A stretch of DNA of 64,000 bases from Hoylesella enoeca JCM 12259 (GCF_000613405.1 NZ_BAIX01000011.1:1-64000), one strand, 5' to 3'. Positions 34,543-44,520 are shown, numbered from the stretch's first letter. Translations and numbers: made by a program. The notes: generated from the letters alone by a model not told the origin.

Positions 34543-34850
34543 ATAGTTCTTTTTACATCCCTCTCATCAAGAAGTGTCTCCCGGTCAGAAGCGGATTCCA
34601 CAAACCGCACATACACACACCCTGTATCGAAATATATCGAGGCGGCTACCTTGTATTTTCCTTCGCCAATGCTGAAGACATATAAGCCTTTCTCTCTTAC
34701 AGTATCACCGAAGTCTACCAGTATTTGGGCAAAACTCCTGTAATCCCTGTTCCTTATGGTGTAGTACCACTGTTGCAAAGGTATCTTTGCTTGTTCATAT
34801 TGTGGTAGTCCATAGAAGTCCTTAATCTTCTTTTGTGAGATAATTCTCAT
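34539..34850 (-). CDS. HigB-like mRNA interferase toxin
   Basis: 103 aa. The start MRIISQKKIKDFYGL, the mid-block LQQWYYTIRNRDYRSF, then VFSIGEGKYKVAASIYFDTG match the HigB toxin family (RelE-like fold). Activity would be ribosome-dependent mRNA cleavage. With the HTH gene it forms a plasmid-stabilising toxin-antitoxin pair. Confidence 0.8.
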   Translation of the reverse strand: MRIISQKKIKDFYGLPQYEQAKIPLQQWYYTIRNRDYRSFAQILVDFGDTVREKGLYVFSIGEGKYKVAASIYFDTGCVYVRFVESASDRETLLDERDVKRTI

Positions 34851-34873
34851 TAATGACCTGTCTTTATCTGTTA

Positions 34874-34904
34874 CAAAGATATGAAGATGTTCCTAAACTA
34901 CAAA
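34874..34904 (-). promoter_or_regulatory. Promoter of the toxin-antitoxin operon
   Basis: On the minus strand TTTG (34901-34904), 19 bp, TATCTTTG (34874-34881): a full match to the Bacteroidetes consensus, about 24 bases before the toxin start. Confidence 0.75.
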
Positions 34905-34992
34905 ATAAAAGAACAATAAAATACCGCAAGACAGAATTTTTTATATTCAGGGAGATTGCAGGTTGCCCTTGCAACCTCCCTAATACTCATGT

Positions 34993-35343
34993 TTATGCAG
35001 ATTTCTTCTTTGGAAGCACCCATCCCCGCTGTTTGGCCACTTCACGGTTGAACTTCATCCACACCTCTTCATCTTTAAACTCAAAGTGCATTGTTCCTTT
35101 CTTAAAGCCTTTACACTTGAAGAACCCCCACTCGAAAGTCTTTCCCCATTCCAAGTTGTTATCTCGTACAAAACGGTCAAGGCTTCCGATGCAGTCGTAG
35201 TTCCTACCCGTAATGAAGCAGAGAGCCTTACAAACGTCCTCCATTCTGTTTGCCATTCCTCCATATCCAAGATCGAGATAGTCTCTCGGCCATTTGGGGT
35301 CATAGGAAGTCATGTATGGAACGATAAACTTACGGTTGACCAT
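34993..35343 (-). CDS. N6-adenine DNA methyltransferase (DUF4942-type), C-terminal part (frameshifted gene)
   Basis: It continues the gene at 35310-36425. With one more C in the run 35370-35373 (plus strand), the protein reads LPGEKWKTNANYMVNRKFIVP without break. This part carries the tail GWVLPKKKSA and a DUF4942-like helper domain. The whole gene would encode about 477 aa. Confidence 0.7.
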   Translation of the reverse strand: MVNRKFIVPYMTSYDPKWPRDYLDLGYGGMANRMEDVCKALCFITGRNYDCIGSLDRFVRDNNLEWGKTFEWGFFKCKGFKKGTMHFEFKDEEVWMKFNREVAKQRGWVLPKKKSA

Positions 35344-36425
35344 ATAGTTTGCGTTTGTCTTCCATTTCTCCCCGGCAGTGAATTCTCGTCAGAGAAAGAG
35401 CAAATCAGGTCGAATGCTTCGAGTAACGCTGTGTTCATCCGCTGCCCCGTCGTCTGGATTACCATGTTCAGCACCTGATAAATGTTGTGCATGGTAAAGG
35501 GGACGTATGTCTGCTGCTCCACGAACTTGTTTATCTGTTCCCGTAATTTCTGCGTGGCATACTTTTCCATATTCAGCTTTCCGAATATCCGCCTCCAATA
35601 ATACTTCTGCAACTCTTTTTTGTATTGCTGCCGGCTGATACGGACAACGCTATTGGAAGCATCTACCACGGCAAACCTTACTGGGAGATACCCGTCACTC
35701 TTTCCACCGAAACATGCCACGGAGTTGATTTTCTCCGCTGCAGCCATCGTCTCGTCGAAAAGCCTTACAGCTGAAATATAGCGGTTTACCATGTCACGCA
35801 CCACATTATATTGTACCAGCCCTTCCGTCTCGTTAGCATCGAGCGAGTCCTTTTCGTTGGAAAACATATAACCGTTAAACTCGTCTTGCCCCTCACCCTC
35901 TTTATACAGCTTTATCAAGCTGACATGTACATCCGTCCTGCGCTCCGCGTCGTCAAACACTCTGCCCAAGAACTCCTTGCACCCATAAAGCTCAATCGTC
36001 TCTATCAATTTCTCTTTGGTGGCGTTCCGTTCCCAGCCTTGATTTACGCTTTCGCTGTTACACAAGGCAATGATGGTGCATCCTGCCGGAGCAATCTCAA
36101 ACGCATGAAGGATATGTTTTGCTCCTTCTGAAAAGGGAGGGTTCATTACGATATAGTCCACATGACTAATTTGTTCTGAAGAAACGGTCAGGAAGTCATC
36201 CGCTATAATATCGCACTTGCCATTTAAAAGTTTTTTGATGTTAGTGTCCTTTTCGCAAGCAATCACCTTTCCGGCTCCGTTCTTTTTGAGCCAGTCAACA
36301 ATGTTGCCTTTCCCTGCTGATGGTTCAAGGATCGTCTTGCCGACAAAATCCTCACTCATCATCATCGTGTTTATAACCTCGTCGGGAGTCGGGTAGAAGT
36401 CTGCGTTATTTGTAAAAATGTTCAT
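35310..36425 (-). CDS. N6-adenine DNA methyltransferase (DUF4942-type), N-terminal part (frameshifted gene)
   Basis: 371-aa ORF. SAM-binding motif I is LEPSAGKGNIVDWL (residues 33-46), and the catalytic motif IV is MNPPFSEGAKH (NPPF at 95-98). A DUF4942-like region follows. The first residues (FYPTPDEVINTMM) are the usual start of such plasmid and phage methyltransferases. It likely methylates adenine to evade restriction after transfer. The last residues of this ORF are out of frame. Confidence 0.82.
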   Translation of the reverse strand: MNIFTNNADFYPTPDEVINTMMMSEDFVGKTILEPSAGKGNIVDWLKKNGAGKVIACEKDTNIKKLLNGKCDIIADDFLTVSSEQISHVDYIVMNPPFSEGAKHILHAFEIAPAGCTIIALCNSESVNQGWERNATKEKLIETIELYGCKEFLGRVFDDAERRTDVHVSLIKLYKEGEGQDEFNGYMFSNEKDSLDANETEGLVQYNVVRDMVNRYISAVRLFDETMAAAEKINSVACFGGKSDGYLPVRFAVVDASNSVVRISRQQYKKELQKYYWRRIFGKLNMEKYATQKLREQINKFVEQQTYVPFTMHNIYQVLNMVIQTTGQRMNTALLEAFDLICSFSDENSLPGRNGRQTQTIWSTVSLSFHT

Positions 36426-36441
36426 CTTGTCTTATTTTAAA

Positions 36442-36906
36442 TTATTCGTTTATCAATTCTCCATTCTCGCCAATCCAAAGCATTGCCCCCTCACCGTTCC
36501 AGTAGAAGTCGAACGCCCTGTTCAGAGGGTTGTATATACCCTCGACAATAGTTCCCTCTTTAAGACCCTTGATTTCTGCCAGATACCACTTGCCGGCTTC
36601 GGTAAGAACTTTCACCCTTGCTTTTGTTTTGTACCTCACAAGATCTTTGGTGTCATATACAGCAACCTTATAACCATCACGAACCAATCTTGGCAAATAG
36701 GCGTCAAGACAATGATGTGGAAATTCCACAATATTAACAGGGGTTTCTGCAATGTCCGACCGGGAGTGCATGTCCGTTCCAAGGCACTTGTTTCCGGCAA
36801 CGGCATCCTTTTCAAACAGGAAGTAACAATCTCCATCCCCAATCAGCAGTAAATGTTCAGGATGTTTTGCTTTTATCTCCTTATAAAGTTCAAATATCTT
36901 TTTCAT
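36442..36906 (-). CDS. MutS domain I-like protein
   Basis: 154 aa. The first 100 residues (FELYKEIKAKHPEHLLLIGD, YFLFEKDA, then FPHHCLDAYLPRLVRDGYKVAV) follow the pattern of the MutS N-terminal mismatch-binding domain (MutS_I). There is no ATPase. A similar domain sits in the 1481-aa protein (about residues 880-985). Such stand-alone domains recur in Bacteroidales mobile elements, and the function is unknown. Confidence 0.65.
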   Translation of the reverse strand: MKKIFELYKEIKAKHPEHLLLIGDGDCYFLFEKDAVAGNKCLGTDMHSRSDIAETPVNIVEFPHHCLDAYLPRLVRDGYKVAVYDTKDLVRYKTKARVKVLTEAGKWYLAEIKGLKEGTIVEGIYNPLNRAFDFYWNGEGAMLWIGENGELINE

Positions 36907-36924
36907 ACTTTTTATTATTTTGAA

Positions 36925-37161
36925 TTAAACGGTAAAATCATTCACGAACTGGCGTTCAATCATGACTTCAAAGTCCCTATTGTTGCATGAAGTCTGTCTC
37001 CACTGGCTAAGCTGTTTCGCATCTTCTTCGGTTAATGAAAGGAAATCTACCATCTTACGGATAGTTTCTTCCAAATTCTCACCAATGTAAACAAGTTTTC
37101 TTGTCTCGACAGAGTGCCAGGCATCTGTCTGATAAACCAAATAAATAAGCTTCTTTTCCAT
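36925..37161 (-). CDS. Hypothetical small protein
   Basis: 78 aa (MEKKLIYLVYQTDAWHSVET ...). No recognised domain. It lies 18 bp upstream of the MutS_I-like gene and immediately downstream of repeat copy 2, which probably contains its promoter. Confidence 0.55.
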   Translation of the reverse strand: MEKKLIYLVYQTDAWHSVETRKLVYIGENLEETIRKMVDFLSLTEEDAKQLSQWRQTSCNNRDFEVMIERQFVNDFTV

Positions 37162-37165
37162 TTTC

Positions 37166-37570
37166 TAATTGTTTTATGAAGTTAAAATTTTATTCTGGGC
37201 ATCCCGATTCTCAACCTTTTTATAGTTTTTTCGTTTCTTCGACCCGAACTTTTTTTTTATCATTCCGGTGTAACCGTCATCTCGAACCTTTTATGTGCAA
37301 GGTAAGCTCGCAGGTATTAAGGGAACCTAAGGCAAAGAATTGGCCGGTAAAAGTTTTCAGGAAACCGCAATCTTTGATTTCGGAGGGTCATGAAAAGTTT
37401 TCCGCCAATAGGACTTGTTCCGGTGTTTGCCGTGTTCCCTGCCTGCGATACCTTTGCAAAATAAAAGTCGATGGATGACCGCAAGCGGACGAAAAGTGAG
37501 GTCGAAATCAGAAACGGAAATGGGAAGATAGATAAAATTAAATGTAAAATAAGCACCGCAGGTAAATCAG
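37166..37570. repeat. 400-bp dispersed repeat, copy 2
   Basis: The same element as at 13011 and 60060, in the same orientation. Here the longest translation is 100 aa (37176-37478), against 127 aa in copy 3 and a broken frame in copy 1. This speaks for DNA- or RNA-level conservation. It is followed by a TATACG array and by the shared promoter box. Confidence 0.9.
37426..37456 (+). promoter_or_regulatory. Promoter inside repeat copy 2
   Basis: TTTG (37426-37429), 19 bp, TACCTTTG (37449-37456), identical in layout to copies 1 and 3. Confidence 0.65.
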
Positions 37571-37589
37571 AAGATGTGTCTTCAATACG

Positions 37590-37652
37590 TATAGCCATAT
37601 TGCTTTATAACTGCCAATACATATATACGGCTATACATATATACGTATTGCC
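37590..37652. repeat. TATACG repeat array 3
   Basis: It contains AATACGTATAGCC, ATACATATATACGGC and TATACATATATACGTATTGCC, partly as inverted pairs (AATACGTATAGCC against GGCTATACATATATACGTATT). The units are the same as near parA. Confidence 0.6.
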
Positions 37653-37825
37653 GCATGGCTGACTCAAAGAACAGCCTTTTATTCTCGCCTTGCTACTATA
37701 TGATTAGTTATAGAAGGACCAACAAAAGAGAGTCAGGTAGGGCAGATTTCTTGGTTTACACAAAAAAACAAGAGCCATTTTTAACACAAAAACCGCCACG
37801 ATGCCGAAAAAAGGTTCTGAAAACG

Positions 37826-37884
37826 TTAATATAAGAGTTTCTTTTTTTTGAGGATGCTTTTTTGACATTAAGTCGCTTATTTTG
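37826..37884 (+). promoter_or_regulatory. Shared transfer promoter box, copy B
   Basis: The box TTAATATAAGAGTTTC and T-run start at 37826. The -7-like TTATTTTG starts at 37877 (51 bases later), and the ATG is at 37909. It drives the ArdC-like gene and those behind it. Confidence 0.65.
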
Positions 37885-37908
37885 TAACAATCAATAATCA
37901 TAAAAATT

Positions 37909-40900
37909 ATGGCCGAGACTGAATACAAGCATCGCAACTCTTCCGCTGGAAGAAAGAATAAGTCAGATGAAATTCTGAAGAAGTTCGCAGACATGATGGT
38001 TAAGATCATCAAGAAAGCCAATGCCAACAACTGGAAGAAAGGTTGGATGGGTGTCAACGGTTCCATTCAGGGACTACCGCAGAATATCAGCGGTCGGACG
38101 TATTCCGGTGGCAATTCTTTTTTTCTTATGTTCAATACGGCAGAGAAAGGATACAAGACACCCGTCTATATGACCTTTAAGCAAGCCAAGGAGCAGAATC
38201 TCCATGTCAAGTCAGGTGAGAAATCCGTTCCCGTCTTCAAGTGGGGCTTATCCATCAAAGATGAAAACGGCAAGAGGGTGTCAGAGGAAGACTATAACGC
38301 CATGTCCCAGGAAGAGCGTGCCACGATGGACGTTCGTCCTTTCCCTAAAATGTTTCATGTCTTCAACATCGACCAGACCAACCTTGAAGAGGTCAATAAA
38401 AAGAGGTATGATGCCATTGTAGCACGTTTCCAAACACCCGAACAAGAGGTCAAAGACACCGAGGGGATGTATGTCAACGAAGCCCTTGACCGTATGTTCG
38501 AGCAAAAGGCGTGGCATGCCAATATACAATATGACAAACCTGCCGACCAGGCCTTTTACCGCCCATCGACGGATACCATTGTTCTTCCAATGAAAGAACA
38601 GTTCAAACTTGGACAGACTCCCGAAGAGATCTATCACGACGGCATGGAGTATTATTCCACGGCCTTGCACGAGATGGCCCACTCGACAGGACACGAGAGC
38701 CGGCTTGACAGGAAATTCGGTGCCCAAGGGACAGACAACTACGCCCATGAGGAACTGATCGCAGAAATGACTTCCGCCCTTGTCGGCAGCACCATGGGCT
38801 TTGACAGAAAAATATTGGAGAACAACGCCAATTATCTAAGTGGATGGTTAAGCAGACTTAGGGACAAGCCCGAGACCATTACAACCATCATGACTGACGT
38901 AGGCAAAGCCTCGGATATGATTATAGAAAAAGTTGACGAACAGCGGATCGCCTTGAACCAGACTCCCCTCAAAGCCGGCAATTTGGAGGGGCTTGATGAA
39001 GAACTTTCGGAAACAAAGACAAGGGGTAAGACCCTATATGACCTTACGGAGCAGTGGAGTAGTATCAATGCACAATATCCGTTTTCTGTTGATGATGAAA
39101 GAACAAGACAGATAGCAAAGCGTATAAGGCAGGCGGAGCAGGTCATTACGGCTTATAATGCCAACGTAGCCGCCGCATATGGCGATGAGTTTCTGTTCTC
39201 CGAGAAAGCGAAGACTACCATCATTCCGCATGCCGTGTATTCAGGCCGCGAACTTCTGGCAAGGGAAGTCCAAGGGGAACTTATCACGGCAACCGTAGCA
39301 GAACATCGTAAGATCCCCGTATGGGAAGCCTATGAAAAAGAGAAAATCAAAGACGGGGACTTTACTTACCCTGATACCGCCAATGAATATGGCAAACTTC
39401 TAAAAGACGGACTGGGAGAGGTTTTAGACAGGGTTACAGAAGCTCGTTTTGTAGAGGATGAAAACGGCTTTTCCGGCCTTACGGCCAAAATAGATGGTAA
39501 GGAACTCCAAATAGCACCAAGAGCATTGCCAGAGGAACTTGTAAATTGGCTGATAAACACTCCAACCGAGCAGCAGAAGACAAGGTACAATGGTTATGTC
39601 AAGGTTATACACAGTGGCGAACCCGTGAATATAGCCGCAGCTTATACCTATTCTGACCTGATTCCGCAAAAAGTAGCCTTGCAAGCAGAGAAGAAAGACA
39701 TTTCGATTGAAAAACAATCCTCTATTTCTATGACAGAAGAAGTCCGAGGGGAGGAAGATGAAACGGAAAACGTCTCTCTGTCCGAAGACAGTAACCCACA
39801 AACCGATTTAGCCGGTGTAGCTGAACATATTATGGAAACGAACCATGTATCCAAGGGTGTAGCCGAAAAGATGGCCGCCCCGATCGTCGAAGAACAACAA
39901 ACCGCCGTAAATGAAAAGAGGCAGAAGGCAGCACAAGCCAAGCAAGAGGCTGTCAAGAAAGCCGATGAAGCCCGTAAGGCAGAGGATGAGCGTCGCCGTG
40001 AAGTCGAGGAACAGAGACGGCGTGAGGAAGAGAATAGAAAAAACGACAAGGATGGTGGTCAAGCGTCCAAGATATTCCTGCATGCCGCCTTGCTGCTTGG
40101 AGCCTTGGAACTGGCAAAGGGCAACAAAGGCGTGTGGATGAATAAGGCTGGCAAGAGCAACGCAGAGTTTCTTTGGGCAAAGACACCAATTACTCCGTAT
40201 AACAATCTGATGATGAACCTTCTGTCCGATCAGAAGGGCTACCGTTCCAATGTTTATGCCTATTTCGACGAGCTGAAGGATGCGGGCGATTCTGTCAGAA
40301 GTAATGAGAAGGCACTCCCTTTCAATTGGACGCGTTGGGATTACCAGAATATTGCTACTAAAGAGGTTATCACCAAGGGTGAATATCAGAAACTTCCCGA
40401 GGAAGAGAAGTCGCTCTATGTCAAGCACCATAGCCGTCAGACCCAGCAGATTTTCAATATTGACCAGACTTCTATGACCGGCAAACAGATGTACGGTGAT
40501 TTGCTGAAAGAGACCGGTGCCAAGTATGAGGAACTCTCCGAACGGGGCGTGACAAGTATGATAAAGTTCTCCGAAAAGCTGAAATCAAACCATCCAACGG
40601 CCATTGTCGTTGCGCGTGACGATAACCAGTATCATATTTACGGTAATGATGCCACCAGAGCAGCTAAGATATTAGGCTTACCGGTAGGGCAAACAGAGGT
40701 CGATGGCCAAAAAATCAAGTCCACGGGTTTTCCTCTTGACAGAATCGACGACTTCCTGCCAAAGCTCGTTCAAGCCAAGCAGTGGGTTGTCGTTGCCGAT
40801 AACCTCGACAGTGCAGAACTCATAAGAAGAGTAGCCAACGAAAAGGACGTGTTGAACAAGGCTTATTCAACCGCCCAGACCGTAGCCAAGTCCGCAGGAA

Positions 40901-42354
40901 TAGGTTATGAACGCGTCATGGTGCTGCAAGATGCAGAATACGACAAGCAAGCCGACAAGATCATTGTCAGCGGCATGACGGATATAGATAGCGGCAACAG
41001 CCGGCAGGCCGCCATTGCGAAAGCCAATGACATTTACCGTGCCATTGTAGCAGCCACAGGCAGCGAGCAGCGTTTAGACCGCCTGGGGCGCAACAATCTC
41101 CTCCCCTGCGACGATGCGAAATACGAGAGATTTGTTCAAGACCTATCTGCCGGAATCCTGATGGCACGTCAGGGGCTTCCTGCAAGCCTTTCGAAAGAAA
41201 GCATGCAACATATCGACTATTGGCAACGCGAGATCAAGGAAAATCCCAAATTGCTTGGACTGTTGGAGAAAGATGTCAACAATGCCGTCGAGTCCATCGA
41301 TAAGCACATGCAGAAGCAGATTGTCAAGTACGAAGATATTCGTAAGGACTTGCCCCTGAAAGACTTGGCCGTCAGTGAGAGACAATATCAGATTTCCACC
41401 GATTTGGCTAAGCTCCCGGATATAGATTCAAAAGAAATCGTCATTGTCAGAGATACGGCAAAAGGTTCAGCCGATGTCATTCTTCCTGAAGGGGCTTCTC
41501 TTGAAGACAACGTAGAGATCTCGGGCATTCGCAAAGATCGTATCAAGATAGCATTAGGACACGAGGGCATCACCGATGTCAAGTTCTATAATGCCGGTGG
41601 TGCTTTAGGACTAAAAGAGCCTGACGACTACTATAAGGATAAGACCGTTTCCGTAGACCGGTTGAGACAATATGAGTTCAGTCAGCATAGAGATATAGAT
41701 GTGAAACCGCAGATCGCGGCAGCAGCCTTGCCCAAGATTGAGATTTTCACGCCTATCCGTGACGAGAAGGGACAGTATGCCTTTTTCTTCAAGGCAGAGA
41801 ACGAGCCATCGTTCTCCGTCTATCCCAATGACACCCACAAGAAGCTGTACTTCGATGTCAGGGGAACGGACAAGCAGAAGGAGATACACAATGCCCTTGC
41901 ACAGAAATACTACTCCGTTGCCAAGCAGCATCCTGAAATCAAGGTAGATCTTATCATGCCCAAAGTTTCTAATGTAGACATGAGCAAGATAGAGCGTCCG
42001 ACCATTACGAAAGACAGGGAAGACCCCAGCAAGAAATATGTCATGGCCACCATTGACGGTAAGTTCATGAAGAAAGAAATCACCAAGTCGCAGTGGGACA
42101 AGATGTGGTTGGCAGATGACATGTCTGCCTACAAGAAAGCTGTTGCCGCTGTTGTCTTTGCTCCTTTACTCAAAGAAGACGTGCAGAAGGAGCAATCCAC
42201 AAGTATGGCAGCACGGTCAACTTCGACAGAAACCGTTAAAAAGGAACAGGGTGCAGAAGAGAAAACTGCAGAAGGAACTTCAGATTCGATTTCTGAAACG
42301 GCTACCGAAAAGGAGGCGGAGACCACCCGGAGAGAAAGTACCTTTCGCAGATAA
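37909..42354 (+). CDS. Giant ArdC-like antirestriction/metallopeptidase multidomain protein
   Basis: 1481 aa. Residues about 20-155 form an ArdC-type ssDNA-binding domain (NWKKGWMGVNGSIQGLPQNI, then VFNIDQTNLEE). A zincin peptidase with HEMAHSTGH at 254-262 and a downstream glutamate (AHEELIAEM) follows. A Lys/Glu-rich coil (about 665-715) precedes a second ArdC-type domain without peptidase (WMNKAGKSNAEFLW ... IFNIDQTSM, about 740-860). Then come a MutS_I-like stretch (about 880-985) and a DUF3945-like C-terminus. ArdC proteins enter the recipient and protect transferred DNA. A double-headed version of this size is unusual. Confidence 0.75.
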   Translation: MAETEYKHRNSSAGRKNKSDEILKKFADMMVKIIKKANANNWKKGWMGVNGSIQGLPQNISGRTYSGGNSFFLMFNTAEKGYKTPVYMTFKQAKEQNLHVKSGEKSVPVFKWGLSIKDENGKRVSEEDYNAMSQEERATMDVRPFPKMFHVFNIDQTNLEEVNKKRYDAIVARFQTPEQEVKDTEGMYVNEALDRMFEQKAWHANIQYDKPADQAFYRPSTDTIVLPMKEQFKLGQTPEEIYHDGMEYYSTALHEMAHSTGHESRLDRKFGAQGTDNYAHEELIAEMTSALVGSTMGFDRKILENNANYLSGWLSRLRDKPETITTIMTDVGKASDMIIEKVDEQRIALNQTPLKAGNLEGLDEELSETKTRGKTLYDLTEQWSSINAQYPFSVDDERTRQIAKRIRQAEQVITAYNANVAAAYGDEFLFSEKAKTTIIPHAVYSGRELLAREVQGELITATVAEHRKIPVWEAYEKEKIKDGDFTYPDTANEYGKLLKDGLGEVLDRVTEARFVEDENGFSGLTAKIDGKELQIAPRALPEELVNWLINTPTEQQKTRYNGYVKVIHSGEPVNIAAAYTYSDLIPQKVALQAEKKDISIEKQSSISMTEEVRGEEDETENVSLSEDSNPQTDLAGVAEHIMETNHVSKGVAEKMAAPIVEEQQTAVNEKRQKAAQAKQEAVKKADEARKAEDERRREVEEQRRREEENRKNDKDGGQASKIFLHAALLLGALELAKGNKGVWMNKAGKSNAEFLWAKTPITPYNNLMMNLLSDQKGYRSNVYAYFDELKDAGDSVRSNEKALPFNWTRWDYQNIATKEVITKGEYQKLPEEEKSLYVKHHSRQTQQIFNIDQTSMTGKQMYGDLLKETGAKYEELSERGVTSMIKFSEKLKSNHPTAIVVARDDNQYHIYGNDATRAAKILGLPVGQTEVDGQKIKSTGFPLDRIDDFLPKLVQAKQWVVVADNLDSAELIRRVANEKDVLNKAYSTAQTVAKSAGIGYERVMVLQDAEYDKQADKIIVSGMTDIDSGNSRQAAIAKANDIYRAIVAATGSEQRLDRLGRNNLLPCDDAKYERFVQDLSAGILMARQGLPASLSKESMQHIDYWQREIKENPKLLGLLEKDVNNAVESIDKHMQKQIVKYEDIRKDLPLKDLAVSERQYQISTDLAKLPDIDSKEIVIVRDTAKGSADVILPEGASLEDNVEISGIRKDRIKIALGHEGITDVKFYNAGGALGLKEPDDYYKDKTVSVDRLRQYEFSQHRDIDVKPQIAAAALPKIEIFTPIRDEKGQYAFFFKAENEPSFSVYPNDTHKKLYFDVRGTDKQKEIHNALAQKYYSVAKQHPEIKVDLIMPKVSNVDMSKIERPTITKDREDPSKKYVMATIDGKFMKKEITKSQWDKMWLADDMSAYKKAVAAVVFAPLLKEDVQKEQSTSMAARSTSTETVKKEQGAEEKTAEGTSDSISETATEKEAETTRRESTFRR

Positions 42355-42397
42355 GGAATAATGCAGTAATCATCAGACATGACACATTACCAGAAAC

Positions 42398-43852
42398 ATG
42401 GCCATATCCACCTCTGATTTCATCAACAGATATGCTCCTCATGCCATGGAGCAGCAGATTAAGTACGGCATTCCCGCTTCTGTCATTCTCGCCCAGATGG
42501 CTATCGAGAGTTCATGGGGCACTTCTGCCCTCGCCCGGAACGATAACAATTTCTTCGGTATCAAAAAGGGTTCATCGTGGACAGGCCGGGTGAGTTACTA
42601 TGACGATGACCAAGCGCATGAAGCCTTTCGTTCCTACGACAACGTGGGGCAAAGTCTTAGCGATCACTCTGCCACCTTACTCCAACCCCGCTATCTGCAT
42701 CGTTGTCCTACGGACAGTACAGATCACTTGGGTTGGATAAAAGGGATCAAGGCCGGTGGTTACGCCACGGCAAGCAATTATGTAGACAGCGTAGAAAGTC
42801 TTATCCGTAAATACGAATTAGACAAATTCGACCGTCTCGCCGTACAGAATGCACAGCAGCAAGGTTTGCAGATAGGTTACATGAGAGGCCGTCAGCCCGA
42901 CACCCCGCAAGCCATCCCTGCCGGTATTCTCCTCACGCCTCTCCAAGGGCGTTGGTGCATGCCCATCAACCTGGAGGGTTTGAAGGTAACGGGAGTGTAT
43001 GGAGAGAACCGCCCCGGACATCATCATAGCGGCATAGACCTTAGCACTGGCGGCAAGTATCTTCCCGTTTATGGAACAGAAGATAACGGCAGGGTCATCG
43101 CCGCCAAGCCCAACAATGGTGCTGCCGGTAACATGATTACCGTGGAATACAGCCGTTCTGACGGCAGCCGTCTTCAGTGTACCTATATGCACCTTAGTGA
43201 GATTGGGGTTAAGGTCGGTGATGCCGTCAATGCAGGGATGCAACTGGGCTATTCCGGTAATACAGGACGCTCGACCGGGCCACACCTCCATTTTGAGACC
43301 AAGTTCTATAATGCCCAGGGAACACTCCAGAGTTATGATCCGGCAGAATACATTGCCGAGCTCTCGTTCCGTGGAAATCTCCCGGCAGTGTTGAATAAAG
43401 GCGGACAGAACTTAGCGGCACGCTATTCCTCTCAAATGGCATACAACAATGCTCCGGCCACCGGTATCGAAGGGCAGCCTATGGATACCCAAACACAAAT
43501 GTTGCTTGCCAATATCACTAAATCAGACGATCCTAACAGATGGTTGGAATATCTGATGAACAAGAATGGCGATAGTGCAGGGCTGTCCGGTGGAAATCCT
43601 GTCTCCAATCTTATCTCAACCCTTTTCATGAGCATTCTGACGCTTGCCCAAGATTTGAAACAGGGAGACGAAGACATGGGCGAGTCCCAAACCTCCAAAG
43701 AGGCAAAAGAAAACAAAGAGACAAAAGAAGCTGCCACCCTTAGAAGGGACAGGGAAAGTATCAATGTCAAACGGCTTGCCCAGACAGCCTCTTTGAATTT
43801 CGATTCCGAACTTCCCGAAGAACAGCAGACAAACGCCATCCGGCGAACTTAG
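42398..43852 (+). CDS. Two-domain peptidoglycan hydrolase: glucosaminidase then M23 peptidase
   Basis: 484 aa. Residues about 10-150 are a FlgJ/LytD-type glucosaminidase (KYGIPASVILAQMAIESSWG, NNFFGIKKGSSW). Residues about 190-330 are a LytM/M23 endopeptidase with HHHSGIDLS (HxxxD) and STGPHLHFET (HxH). The C-terminus is disordered. No signal peptide is seen, so it may be exported by the transfer system or as a cargo domain. It likely opens the wall for the mating channel. A sister protein at 48813 has the domains in reverse order. Confidence 0.85.
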   Translation: MAISTSDFINRYAPHAMEQQIKYGIPASVILAQMAIESSWGTSALARNDNNFFGIKKGSSWTGRVSYYDDDQAHEAFRSYDNVGQSLSDHSATLLQPRYLHRCPTDSTDHLGWIKGIKAGGYATASNYVDSVESLIRKYELDKFDRLAVQNAQQQGLQIGYMRGRQPDTPQAIPAGILLTPLQGRWCMPINLEGLKVTGVYGENRPGHHHSGIDLSTGGKYLPVYGTEDNGRVIAAKPNNGAAGNMITVEYSRSDGSRLQCTYMHLSEIGVKVGDAVNAGMQLGYSGNTGRSTGPHLHFETKFYNAQGTLQSYDPAEYIAELSFRGNLPAVLNKGGQNLAARYSSQMAYNNAPATGIEGQPMDTQTQMLLANITKSDDPNRWLEYLMNKNGDSAGLSGGNPVSNLISTLFMSILTLAQDLKQGDEDMGESQTSKEAKENKETKEAATLRRDRESINVKRLAQTASLNFDSELPEEQQTNAIRRT

Positions 43853-43881
43853 ACAAACAATTCACCAAAATAACGAGTAAT

Positions 43882-44493
43882 ATGATTAAATGCAATGTCA
43901 CAGCATGCGGAATCATCAGCAATTCTGCAGTAGAGAAACAGAGTAAGGACGGAAAGTCCTTCATTTCTTTCAGTATCACCATCCCCATTGCCGGCAGCGA
44001 TGGTTCCGGCGCGGAGCTCCAAGTCTTCGTTTCCGCTCCCGGCAATAAGGAAACTGCCGAGCGGTATTCCACCGGGCGTAGGGTGAGAATGAACGGTACG
44101 CTCTATATCAGACGGATAGACGACCGTACGTATTACAATCTCCGCACCGATGAAGGAATAGAGATCGTCAAGTCCACCGAAGCAGATTCGCTCACAGGGT
44201 CTATCGATTTCAAAGGTAAGATAAAAGGGGAGATTACGGAACGTACCAACAAAAATGGGCACAAGTTCCAGACCTTTTCCGGCGTGTCGCAAGACAAGGA
44301 TGGAGAAAAGAAAGGCTGGGTTTGGGTTCGCTTCCTTTCTCCGACTTCGATTCAGCAGGAATTCTTCAAGCCCGAGGCCTATGTTGAAATAAAAGGAGAG
44401 TTGCAGTTCCATATCTATCAAGGCAATGTCAACATCGAGTGCCGTACCAGCAGTATCGAGCCCTGGGAGTTGACTGCCACACAGAAAGAATAG
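43882..44493 (+). CDS. Single-stranded DNA-binding (OB-fold) protein
   Basis: 203 aa. Two OB-like halves are visible: residues about 1-95 (CGIISNSAVEKQSKDGKSF, later GRRVRMNGTLYIRR) and about 105-195 (FKGKIKGEITERTNKNGHKF, later YVEIKGELQFHIYQGN). This resembles two fused SSB-like folds, suited to coating transferred or replicating single strands. The charge pattern is acidic for an SSB, so the DNA-binding role is inferred. Confidence 0.6.
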   Translation: MIKCNVTACGIISNSAVEKQSKDGKSFISFSITIPIAGSDGSGAELQVFVSAPGNKETAERYSTGRRVRMNGTLYIRRIDDRTYYNLRTDEGIEIVKSTEADSLTGSIDFKGKIKGEITERTNKNGHKFQTFSGVSQDKDGEKKGWVWVRFLSPTSIQQEFFKPEAYVEIKGELQFHIYQGNVNIECRTSSIEPWELTATQKE

Positions 44494-44520
44494 TTGCCAT
44501 AATATTGAAGTTTACATGAA

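Noticed and set aside
37590-37652. CRISPR array
   Set aside because: TATACG units are short and irregular with no spacers of constant length, and there are no cas genes.
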